Assembly: GCA_027859175.1 (NCBI GenBank) | Contig: JAQIBG010000432.1 | Span: forward strand, 1 to 43,525 | DNA: 43,525 nt | Source of the DNA: Planctomycetota bacterium | GTDB taxonomy: Bacteria > Planctomycetota > UBA11346 | Direction of reading: 5' to 3' | Part shown: positions 25,748 through 33,793 of the stretch, in pieces | Layout: each line of letters opens with the position of its first letter | Position numbering within the stretch: the first letter of the stretch is position 1 | Position numbers and translations under genes: made by a program | Notes under the pieces: model-generated | The model's input: the letters and a program-made list of their open reading frames with translations, nothing else | What the model was told of the DNA's origin: nothing | The model's database searches: none

Positions 25748-28700
25748 TCAGCGCGAAGACGTAGCGAGCGGCAGGGCTTCAGGAATCGCATAGCGCAAAT
25801 GACCACTCACTGGCAGGCGCCCATCCGCCCCCAACGGAACCCGGCGGCCAAAGAAGTCCAGGCAGACAGCCGAACCCAAAATGGCCGGCGCCGCGATATC
25901 CTCAGGCACAGCAGCCGTCGACCAGTAGGCCACCACCGGATGGCCGTCGGCCCGGTCAAATCGGAATACGTGCACGTCCTTGTCATCGGGGGCGAGGTCC
26001 TTGCCGAATTGGGCATTGCCCAACACGCGGTCCCAGGTCGCAATCATCGGGACGGTCACCAGCGGCCGACCGTCAAATCCAAACAGCAACGAAAAGTTTT
26101 GATGCCCTGGGTATTCCCTGGGAACGGCATTATAAAAATAATAGCGCTGCATACCAGACGCCTGACGTGCGATCAAGCCCTGCGCCAGGATCATTGCGTC
26201 GGCGAAACCAGCAACGCCATCAGCCAAATCCTTGATGCCCGATTCCGAGTCATAGATCGGCAGGTCCGCTCGTCCTAACTCGGGCAGCGTCCTCGCCAGA
26301 TAATCTTGGGTAAAGGAGAATGCCGCCAGCCCCTGCCCGGCGAAGTTGGCCCCGCCGTAGGCATGGTAGCTGATCGCGTCGCATGAATCAGCAATGCCAT
26401 GCCGCTGCATGCTGCGCACGGTAAACGAAGGATGCCCTGCACAGGCCCCGATGACTACTGTCGCGTCTGGGTCCCCCTGCTTGATGATCGGATACGCAAT
26501 CCGCACCAGATCGGCATAAATCTCTTCGAGACTCCGTGGATCGGTGGGTGCCTTTTGCATCCAATGCCCATTGGGCTCATTCCAAATCTCATAATAATCT
26601 ACCTGATCACCACAGGCGGCAACCACTGCGCGGATATACGCTGCCCAATCGGCCAGGTCATTCGGTGGAAACTTCTGTGCTGCATGCCAGCCTTGACGCA
26701 TGTTTTGCGGCGCGCTGGAGGCCCAGTCTGGCGTGCCACTGAGCACCAGCATCGGCTCGATGCCGGCCGCGCGGTACACCTCGAGGTCTGACACTGGAAA
26801 GGCAAAGGGATCGCCTTGGTTGGGCTGGGCCGTGGCCCAATCCGCATCCCACAAGCGGACGTGCTTGATTCCGAGCGAGGAGATCAGTTCGACCTGCTGG
26901 CGCGTATTCAGCCGACCAAGATGCGTCCCAAGAAAGCCATTGCGCTGCATGGTAGGGTCAGCCGGCAGGATCACTGCCAAGTCATCGCCCACGACCGCTA
27001 CCGTTTCCCCTTGGGCAACAGCACTGACATGAAACCAGCCTAGCGGCAAGGCATCCAGGGCCACATCCACCGTGTGCGGCCAGGGCCCAATCCCCTTCTG
27101 CACCGGCACCTGCAACACGCTGCTGCCCTGTTCATCGCATACGTCCAAGGTGAGGGTCGTTCCATCCGACAAGCCAGCGGTCACCACCTGAGCGAGCACC
27201 GGCTCACCGAGAACTGCAACCGCCTCGCACTGTGACGATCCCACCCCAAGCCTGATTCCAACTTCCGGCACCGCTGCTGTATCCACCGTTCCCTCGCAAA
27301 ACGCGACCGAACTGATCGTAGCAGCTGCATGCCCCCGATGACGCAAACGGAGACCGAAGTGCTCCTCGGGCCGCGCCACCATGCCCTGCTCCGGGGTCAG
27401 CAAACGGTAGACGTGCTCGGCCACACCATCGACAAAGGTCAGCGGAAACACCTCGGTGTCGACCGCGGCCATGCCAGGACGAATCAGAATGGCATCGATA
27501 TCACCGGCCTCAGCCGCACCCTGAACCCTGATCGTGTAGCTGCGCCCATACTGGCACACCAGCGGCGAGGCACTGGTCAACAAGGAGCGCTCGCCAGCAG
27601 GCAACTGCAATCCAGCGTCCCCAAGCGCAACCTGCAGATTGCGGGCCTGCGGCGCCGTTGCCCCAGCCTCTCGCTTCGGATAGCGCAAGGTCCAATTCAG
27701 GTCGTCCAGTTGGAAGGCGCCATTTCGCAGCAACTCACCGCGCTCGGGCGTGGTCACCGCGGGGAGCTCGAAGGTCGGCAGCTCGCTGATTGTGACCTCG
27801 CGTATCTGGAAACGCCCAACACCACTGAAGGTCAACTGGAGACGGTGCTCCCCGCCGCGCGCGCGAACCTGCACCGAGTGCACAGCCCAGTCTCGATGCA
27901 GCGGCCATTGAATCGGACGGAAATCGCGTGAGTCCATCCGGGCTCCGACTTGCTCAACTTGGCCAACAATACGCGCCATGATATCGAAGCGGTACACCAT
28001 TCCTGGCCGCATCGACACCTTGTCGCGCAGAAACAGCCGAGCGCGACTTTGCACATCCACCGATAGCACCGATCCCGCGGTCTGGTCTTCGAGGGCGAGA
28101 ATGCCCGTGGCATCACCCTTGAGCCTGTCGGTCCACACAGAATCCGCCGTTGTCGCTAAATCGGCGCTGGCCTGTGACACCAGCAGCCCCCGCGCCGGGC
28201 CCGCTTCAGGGGCGCGCATTACACCGTCGGCAGCACCACGCTGACCCGCCTGGGCCGCCGCTTCCTGGATCGCCGCACCCGCTGCCTTGGCCCCAGTAAA
28301 CACCGTCAAGTGTTTGAATTCGGCCTCGGTTGCGCCACGCACCGCCACGCCGACGTAGTCAATGCTGTCCAAAGGAATTTTCAGATCGCGCTCAACCGGA
28401 TCGCAGCCCGCAACCACCAAACTTACCCGCTTGGCGTCGCAATCGATGCGCATCGTGATATCGAACGGCTGATCCACATTCGGCAGAGCAAACCGCACGG
28501 CCGGGTTGTGTTGGTCTACCGCTTCCTTGTCCAGCCCGCTGTATTGGATAATTGAATTGCGCCCGATACCGGTCCACACCCCGCCAACAACCAAACTGTC
28601 GGGGCTCGCACTCGAGCCAAAGCTCACAAACATCAGACGATGACGACCCTCCACGTGCTGAGCCGACACCCGGATCGCAACAACCTTCTCAGGGGCAGCC

Positions 28701-28948
28701 AACTGCCGTCGCAACACGCACGGCGTCTTGGGAATCGCGCCAGGACCGGCAATCCGCATTCGCTCCTCACCCACCGTGGCAGATCCACCGTTGACCAGGA
28801 CATAATCCCCAATCACTTCGGTCACCACGCCATCAGCACCCCCGACAGCACCCTCGACAGCACCCTCGACAGCACCCAGGATATGGCCCGCAGGCAGTGC
28901 CCATACACACAGGACAAATATCATCGACAGGAGTTGATACCGCATCAT
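25748..28948 (-). CDS. Giant secreted clan GH-A enzyme, GH39-like
   Basis: A 1066-residue secreted protein. Signal peptide at 1-26 (MIFVLCVWALPAGHILG), followed by a low-complexity GAVEGAVEGAVGGADG stretch. Residues 40-215 look like a LamG/DUF1080-type sandwich, with further jelly-roll modules to about 600. The C-terminal TIM barrel at about 690-960 contains YYEIWNEPNGHW near 790, the acid/base motif of clan GH-A, and DLPIYDSESGIKD near 900 with the likely nucleophile Glu. The pattern (GIKHVRLWD at strand start, AISYHAYGG) is closest to GH39 xylosidase/iduronidase-like enzymes, though GH5-type relatives are possible. AAAGG precedes the double ATG. It follows a pseudopilin gene by 69 bases with no hairpin, so the two are probably one transcript. 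Confidence 0.82.
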   Translation of the reverse strand: MMRYQLLSMIFVLCVWALPAGHILGAVEGAVEGAVGGADGVVTEVIGDYVLVNGGSATVGEERMRIAGPGAIPKTPCVLRRQLAAPEKVVAIRVSAQHVEGRHRLMFVSFGSSASPDSLVVGGVWTGIGRNSIIQYSGLDKEAVDQHNPAVRFALPNVDQPFDITMRIDCDAKRVSLVVAGCDPVERDLKIPLDSIDYVGVAVRGATEAEFKHLTVFTGAKAAGAAIQEAAAQAGQRGAADGVMRAPEAGPARGLLVSQASADLATTADSVWTDRLKGDATGILALEDQTAGSVLSVDVQSRARLFLRDKVSMRPGMVYRFDIMARIVGQVEQVGARMDSRDFRPIQWPLHRDWAVHSVQVRARGGEHRLQLTFSGVGRFQIREVTISELPTFELPAVTTPERGELLRNGAFQLDDLNWTLRYPKREAGATAPQARNLQVALGDAGLQLPAGERSLLTSASPLVCQYGRSYTIRVQGAAEAGDIDAILIRPGMAAVDTEVFPLTFVDGVAEHVYRLLTPEQGMVARPEEHFGLRLRHRGHAAATISSVAFCEGTVDTAAVPEVGIRLGVGSSQCEAVAVLGEPVLAQVVTAGLSDGTTLTLDVCDEQGSSVLQVPVQKGIGPWPHTVDVALDALPLGWFHVSAVAQGETVAVVGDDLAVILPADPTMQRNGFLGTHLGRLNTRQQVELISSLGIKHVRLWDADWATAQPNQGDPFAFPVSDLEVYRAAGIEPMLVLSGTPDWASSAPQNMRQGWHAAQKFPPNDLADWAAYIRAVVAACGDQVDYYEIWNEPNGHWMQKAPTDPRSLEEIYADLVRIAYPIIKQGDPDATVVIGACAGHPSFTVRSMQRHGIADSCDAISYHAYGGANFAGQGLAAFSFTQDYLARTLPELGRADLPIYDSESGIKDLADGVAGFADAMILAQGLIARQASGMQRYYFYNAVPREYPGHQNFSLLFGFDGRPLVTVPMIATWDRVLGNAQFGKDLAPDDKDVHVFRFDRADGHPVVAYWSTAAVPEDIAAPAILGSAVCLDFFGRRVPLGADGRLPVSGHLRYAIPEALPLATSSR
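28834..28877 (-). repeat. 12-bp tandem repeat in GH39-like gene
   Basis: The unit CAGCACCCTCGA occurs three times and partly a fourth (28834-28845 with one change, 28846-28857, 28858-28869, 28870-28877). It encodes the GAVE repeat just after the signal peptide. Copy number can change without shifting the frame. Confidence 0.8.
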
Positions 28949-29017
28949 TGACCTTTCTCAAAAATTGCGAACACAAGGTGATTGTGCCGCTTGATGATTC
29001 CAGCAACCCGCAACCGG

Positions 29018-29722
29018 CTAGGGTGCAGACCGCTGTGCCGGGTCAGTCACTGCCATCCAGGCCTCTGGATACGGAACCGACTCAACGTGAGAATCGAAGA
29101 ACACTGCGTTGACTTTATTGCCGTGGCGCAGCCCTTCGCCAACCCAATTTTTATCGATCGACTGATAGACATACTTGCTATTGAGCAGACCAATGAGATG
29201 CCAGTCATTAGCGTCAGCAACCGCAATCCGATCGCTTTGGTGCGTCACCTGGGATTGGTGGAAAAACTGCGATGCCGGCCCCCAATTGTCTCGAAAGTTA
29301 CTGTCGTTGGGGTTGTCGGGCAGACCAGGCTCGGGGTTGATCCCATAGCCAAAACCGGTGCGAGCCAGCTGCCCCGATCCCAGCGTCCGACCGCGCCACG
29401 AAGGGCATCCGTAAAAGACCCCACCGCCGGCTTCACCAGGCTGAGTCAGGTTCGACTCCACGTATGGCATCACGAAATTGTGCCAGGTGCCCGAGAACGG
29501 GACATCTTCGGGAGCCACGGCGGCAACCATGAAACCATCGTTATCCATTGCATAGCCCTCCAGTCCCAATCCGATCTGACGCAGGCTAGACTGGCATTCT
29601 ATTTTGCGCGCCGCTTCACGCGCCATGTTGATCGCCGGCAACAGCAAGGCTGCCAGAATCGCAATGATGGTGATAACCACGAGGAGTTCGATCAAAGTGA
29701 ATCCGGCCTGATTGGTCTTCAT
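29018..29722 (-). CDS. Type II pseudopilin/prepilin-like protein
   Basis: Prepilin-like protein of 234 residues from the ATG at 29722, with GAGGGTG upstream; the longer frame from 29794 would run into the divergent regulatory region. Leader [32 protein letters not shown] has Gly at -1 and Glu at +5. The globular motifs [56 protein letters not shown] and [11 protein letters not shown] match the pseudopilin at 15329. It leads the GH39-like gene on the same strand and diverges from an AraC gene. As paralogues beside unrelated enzymes, these proteins look like a reusable partner, but what they contact is unknown. Confidence 0.9.
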   Translation of the reverse strand: MKTNQAGFTLIELLVVITIIAILAALLLPAINMAREAARKIECQSSLRQIGLGLEGYAMDNDGFMVAAVAPEDVPFSGTWHNFVMPYVESNLTQPGEAGGGVFYGCPSWRGRTLGSGQLARTGFGYGINPEPGLPDNPNDSNFRDNWGPASQFFHQSQVTHQSDRIAVADANDWHLIGLLNSKYVYQSIDKNWVGEGLRHGNKVNAVFFDSHVESVPYPEAWMAVTDPAQRSAP

Positions 29723-29803
29723 GGTAGCACCCTCGCTCGTATCGGTCAGGTAGTGATGCGTCCCGCAGCGAGCGGTGGCACCATCATGGCACACATCCTA
29801 GCC

Positions 29804-29817
29804 CAAATGAACATTTG
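29804..29817. promoter_or_regulatory. Perfect inverted repeat between pseudopilin and AraC gene
   Basis: CAAATG-AA-CATTTG is a 6-2-6 inverted repeat centred in the short divergent intergenic space, about 82 bases before the pseudopilin start and 37 before the AraC start. Well placed to act as a shared control site, although AraC proteins more often bind direct repeats. Confidence 0.45.
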
Positions 29818-29853
29818 CGACAAGAGGACTCTCACAGTAAACATAGCACTATC

Positions 29854-30744
29854 ATGCTCGATGACCTGTCCGAGTTTTACCTGACCCTGACCCAGGAGGT
29901 GCCTGCACCATGCGGCGCCTGGCTCATGGCCTGCGGGCTCAATGCACCAACGAGTGCTGGATACTGTCAGCACGGCAACTTCCCGGCAGCCCGTGGACGT
30001 AGCATTTTTCAGTACACCTTGGAAGGACATGGTCACTTGCGCTTTCGCGGCATCGACTACCGGGTTGAGCCGGGCTTCGCCATGCTCCTACAACCTCCCG
30101 ACAGCTACACCTACCAGGCCATAGACGGGCAAGCTTGGCGCTTCGTGTTCCTAACCCTGGGCGGCAAAGATGCCGCCCGCCATTGGCGCACTGCCAACGA
30201 TCGCCACGGGCCGCTATTAGCATTGGCAGATACAGGACCACTGCTCAGCCAAGTCCAGACAATCGTGCTCGATCGTCTCCACCAAACCAGCCCACCAGAC
30301 GCTTGGCGCGATGCCATAGATGCCTACGCGCTCTGCACAGCCTTGACGCGCGAACTTGCCAAGCTTGAAGGCGACACCGTGACGCCGCTCCAGCAGCACC
30401 TACGCCGAGCGGCTGATTACGCGCAACGCAACCTGTCTGGCCCCTGCGACGTAGACACCCTCGCCGCCGCAGCAGGCATGAGCAAAGCCCATTTCTCGCG
30501 ACGCTTCCGCGGTCACTACGGCACTGCGCCCGGTGAATACGTGCTGCGCTTACGCCTTGAACATGCATGCGAGCTCCTGGTCACCACACATCGCACCGTG
30601 CGCACAATTGCCGCAGCCTGCGGATTCGATGACCCCAACTACTTTGCCCGCATCTTCCGGAAACGCATTGGATCAGCCCCACTAGCTTGGCGCAGCGCAA
30701 GCCGCACGCGTCACACCAGCGAGCAGAACCGACGCCAACCGTAA
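29854..30744 (+). CDS. AraC-family transcriptional regulator
   Basis: AraC/XylS-type regulator of 296 residues. The N-terminal cupin-like sensor contains GRSIFQYTLEGHGHLRFRGIDYRVEPGFAMLLQPPDSYTYQ. The C-terminal double helix-turn-helix is complete: DVDTLAAAAGMSKAHFSRRFRGHYGTAPGEYVLRLRLEHACELL, then TVRTIAAACGFDDPNYFARIFRKRIGSAPLAWR. The frame opens at TTG 29815; the ATG at 29854 is preferred, although no clear ribosome site is visible. It diverges from the pseudopilin-GH39-like pair, which it probably activates on sensing a sugar. Confidence 0.88.
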   Translation: MLDDLSEFYLTLTQEVPAPCGAWLMACGLNAPTSAGYCQHGNFPAARGRSIFQYTLEGHGHLRFRGIDYRVEPGFAMLLQPPDSYTYQAIDGQAWRFVFLTLGGKDAARHWRTANDRHGPLLALADTGPLLSQVQTIVLDRLHQTSPPDAWRDAIDAYALCTALTRELAKLEGDTVTPLQQHLRRAADYAQRNLSGPCDVDTLAAAAGMSKAHFSRRFRGHYGTAPGEYVLRLRLEHACELLVTTHRTVRTIAAACGFDDPNYFARIFRKRIGSAPLAWRSASRTRHTSEQNRRQP

Positions 30745-30806
30745 ATGCCTCTCGCCGAATGGGTTATTTGCGATCAAGGAACCTTGTCTCCATTCCACTT
30801 GCAGAG

Positions 30807-31658
30807 CTAGCGCCAGCTTTGCCCGCGGGCCCGACGGTAGGCACTGGGGGCGATCCCAACCGCGCGCCTGAACACGTGACTGAAGTGATTGTAGCTGGCA
30901 AAGCCAACCGCCCCGGCGATCTGCGCGATCGACTGCTGGGTACTCAGCAACAAGCCTTTGGCCCGCTCCACGCGCAGATTCGTCAACACCGTTCCGACTG
31001 AGGCCCCCTGCTCACGGCGGAACAAGCGCGCCAAATGAGCCGGCGAGCAATGCGCGGCGGCGGCAATCTCATCACGGGTAATCATCTGATCGAGATGCCG
31101 TTGCATAAATGCGAGAGCCGCCGTCACCTGGTGGACCTCAGCGCTTCGGTTCAGCGCTGGCCGCTGCGGCTCATGGCCACCACCCTGAATCTGCACCAAG
31201 CCAAGCAGCAAACGCACCACCAAGGCCTCGCGCAAGAATTCACGCTGCGGTATGTCGACCTCACGGAGGGTCGCAATCAAGGCGGCAATGTCAGGGTCAA
31301 GGGCCGCCGACACGCGCAGCACCTTGGCATAGAGCGAACTGAGCTCGAGACCGGGATTACGAAAGGTCACCCAGAAGTACCCTGGTGGGCGCACGCGAGC
31401 GCCATCGGCAGCCGCGACGGCACGCGGCCCGCGCAACACCCCAGGCGGATACACCACGCCACAGCCGGCCTCCAAGCGCAGCACCGCGTCGTCATAACGC
31501 TGCTCAATCTCGCCATACACCACGTGATACCACTGGAAGTCATCGCGCCGATGCGGGTCGGTGGTGTAGTCGGGGTCGCGCTCGATGAAGCTGGCCGCGG
31601 CTATGTCGATCGGTCCTGACATCGGCTTCAAGGCTACCGCAGCGCCCACCTTAAGCAT
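30807..31658 (-). CDS. AraC-family transcriptional regulator
   Basis: AraC-type regulator. The sensor half (FQWYHVVYGEIEQRYDDAVLRLEAGCGVVYPPGVLRG) is a cupin fold. The C-terminus has two helix-turn-helix units (TRDEIAAAAHCSPAHLARLFRREQGASVGTVLTNLRVERAKGLLL and SIAQIAGAVGFASYNHFSHVFRRAVGIAPSAYRR). The start is uncertain: ATGs at 31658 and 31622 both fit and neither has a strong ribosome site; the frame opens at 31673. It diverges from the isomerase-oxidoreductase gene, its likely target, and converges with the other AraC gene 62 bases away, so two AraC genes lie tail to tail. Confidence 0.85.
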   Translation of the reverse strand: MLKVGAAVALKPMSGPIDIAAASFIERDPDYTTDPHRRDDFQWYHVVYGEIEQRYDDAVLRLEAGCGVVYPPGVLRGPRAVAAADGARVRPPGYFWVTFRNPGLELSSLYAKVLRVSAALDPDIAALIATLREVDIPQREFLREALVVRLLLGLVQIQGGGHEPQRPALNRSAEVHQVTAALAFMQRHLDQMITRDEIAAAAHCSPAHLARLFRREQGASVGTVLTNLRVERAKGLLLSTQQSIAQIAGAVGFASYNHFSHVFRRAVGIAPSAYRRARGQSWR

Positions 31659-31771
31659 GCGCAATCCGGCCACATGATCGGATAACGTACATTTTGGCGC
31701 GTAGCGTGCTAGCCGGCCAAGCCCCGCGCCGTTATGATCAGCCTCGGATTGTACGCATCCGGGAGGACACC

Positions 31772-33691
31772 ATGCACCTATCCATCTTCAGCGACGAACT
31801 TCACGACGGCGACACCGTCCGCACCCTCGACACCCTGGTCTCATGGGGCCTGGAATACGTCGACTTCCGGGGCGGCGTATTCGGCAAACCCATCGACGCC
31901 CTCAGCGCAGCTGAATTGCGCCAACTCCGCAGCCTGCTCAAAGAACGCGGCCTGCGCACTGCCGCGCTGCAAAGCTCGCTGGCCAAAGTGCACCTGCCCG
32001 ACGCCGCCCGGCGCGCCGATGAAGCAACCAAACTGGAAGGCCTGATTCGCGCCGCCGAAGCACTCGACTGCCCGCTGGTCCGAAGCTTTAATTTTTGGCA
32101 ACCCGGCCCCGAGCAACGAGGCGCCCTAGCACAACAGCCCGATCAACGGCAACTCGTACTCGACGCCTTCGGCCCCCTGGCCGAGCGCGCGCACCAGGCC
32201 GGCCTCGTGCTGGCGTTCGAAAACTGCGGTCAATCAACTGCTGAAGTCCACGCCCTGCTCGACGCCTTGGCGATTGAAGCCTGGGGCCTAGCCTGGGACC
32301 CCTACAACGAATGGGCCGGCAGCCCCGAGCGCGAGCGCGACGAAGTCGCCTACCTGCTTAAACACGCCGCGCGCAGCCGCATGCTGCACGTTAAGGCCCA
32401 CGGTATTTTACCTGAACTCGGCGAAACGCCCCTGCCTTGGAATCGGCTGATCGCGACCTATCTGGCCAGCGGCGGCACTGGCCCGGTGAGCGTGGAAACC
32501 CACAACCGCGCCGACTCACCCCTGAGCCACGTCGAAGCCAGCCAGCGCTGCGTCAATGCCACGCGCGAAGCCTGGCCCACCGACACCCCGTCGGACCCAC
32601 GCGAGGCAGCCAAGCCACGCATGGTGCCGGTCGTGGCCCGCGATTGGGCCAGCAATCCGCTGCGCCTCGTGGTGGTTGGCCTCGGCATGGGCCGCAATCG
32701 CGCGCGCATGATTGCCGAAACTACCGGCTGTCAGTTATATGGCGTGTGCGATCTGCAGGAAGACCGTGCCCGCACGGTTGGCGCCGAACGCGATGTCACC
32801 TGGACCACCACCGTCGATACCTTTTTGACCGACCCCCAAGTCGAGGCGGTATTCGTGGTCACCGAAACCGGCCGCCACCTCGATGTCGCCGAACAGGCCC
32901 TGAAGGCCGGCAAACACGTCATCACCACCAAACCAATGGAGGCCTCGCTCGAACGCTGCAATCAGATGATCGCCGCCGCCGATCAGGCCGAGCGCGCCCT
33001 CGCGGTCGACTTTTCACGCCGCTACGCGCGCAACCTGGGCGAGCTCAAGGCAGCCCTTGATGAGAACTGGTTTGGACGCGTGCTCTCGGTCCACAGTCAT
33101 CTTAAAATCTGGCGCGATGAAGGCTACTTCGCCCGCAACGAGGCCTGGCACGGCACCTGGGCCCTCGATGGTGGCGGCACTTTCTCCAATCAGTGCATTC
33201 ACCACATTGATGAACTGGTGCACTGCTTTGGCTTACCCGAGCGCGTGCGATGCTTGGCCCGAACGCAAGCCAAGCCGATCGAAGCCGAAGACTACGCCAG
33301 CGCCAGTTGGGAATACGCCGACGGCCTGATCGTTGAGATTTCCTCGACCACCTCGTGGCGCGCGTCGAGTTGGTATCATCGCCTGGAGGTGTGCGGCAGC
33401 GAGGCCGATTACATCAGTCACAGCGGCGGGCCAGAGACCGCGGCCACGCGGTGGTGGAAAGACGGATCGTGGAGCGACCAAGCCCCGCTACCCGCGGCCA
33501 GCACCTGGCTCAACAGCGCCGACAATTTGGCTGCACACCTCAGGTCTGGCGCCCCACTCGCCTGCGACGGTCGTGACGGCGCCCGCTCACGCCAAGTCCT
33601 CGATGCGATGTACACCTCGGCCCGCAACGACGGCGCGTGGACCGCGATCGATGCCGCCGGCACGGTACTGGCCCAAGGCACGCTGGTGTAA
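31772..33691 (+). CDS. Fused sugar isomerase/epimerase and Gfo/Idh/MocA oxidoreductase
   Basis: A 639-residue two-domain cytoplasmic enzyme. Residues 1-285 form a xylose-isomerase-like TIM barrel (AP-endonuclease-2 family) with candidate metal ligands in FENCGQ (about 149), WDPYNEW (175), HVKAHG (206) and VETHNR (241). Residues about 297-639 form a Gfo/Idh/MocA dehydrogenase: LRLVVVGLGMGRNRARMI binds NAD(P), HVITTKPMEASL stands where EKP is usual, and DGGGTFSNQCIHHIDELVHCFG holds the catalytic His region. GGGAGG six bases before the ATG at 31772 fixes the start. The two activities are normally separate proteins in one pathway, so the fusion suggests consecutive isomerisation and oxidation/reduction of one sugar. 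A hairpin follows. Confidence 0.85.
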   Translation: MHLSIFSDELHDGDTVRTLDTLVSWGLEYVDFRGGVFGKPIDALSAAELRQLRSLLKERGLRTAALQSSLAKVHLPDAARRADEATKLEGLIRAAEALDCPLVRSFNFWQPGPEQRGALAQQPDQRQLVLDAFGPLAERAHQAGLVLAFENCGQSTAEVHALLDALAIEAWGLAWDPYNEWAGSPERERDEVAYLLKHAARSRMLHVKAHGILPELGETPLPWNRLIATYLASGGTGPVSVETHNRADSPLSHVEASQRCVNATREAWPTDTPSDPREAAKPRMVPVVARDWASNPLRLVVVGLGMGRNRARMIAETTGCQLYGVCDLQEDRARTVGAERDVTWTTTVDTFLTDPQVEAVFVVTETGRHLDVAEQALKAGKHVITTKPMEASLERCNQMIAAADQAERALAVDFSRRYARNLGELKAALDENWFGRVLSVHSHLKIWRDEGYFARNEAWHGTWALDGGGTFSNQCIHHIDELVHCFGLPERVRCLARTQAKPIEAEDYASASWEYADGLIVEISSTTSWRASSWYHRLEVCGSEADYISHSGGPETAATRWWKDGSWSDQAPLPAASTWLNSADNLAAHLRSGAPLACDGRDGARSRQVLDAMYTSARNDGAWTAIDAAGTVLAQGTLV

Positions 33692-33708
33692 GCATCAACA
33701 AGGTGCGA

Positions 33709-33748
33709 GTCCTGGCACGCTGATCCGCGCGGATCAGCGTGCCAGGAC
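33709..33748 (+). terminator. 40-base perfect palindrome after isomerase-oxidoreductase gene
   Basis: GTCCTGGCACGCTGATCCGC is followed immediately by its exact reverse complement. It starts 18 bases after the stop codon and lacks a T-run. It most likely folds as a long hairpin and ends transcription between this gene and the next. Confidence 0.68.
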
Positions 33749-33793
33749 GCCACTAGTTCTGGCGAGATCTGCGGTCGCTGGTACGACCATCGC

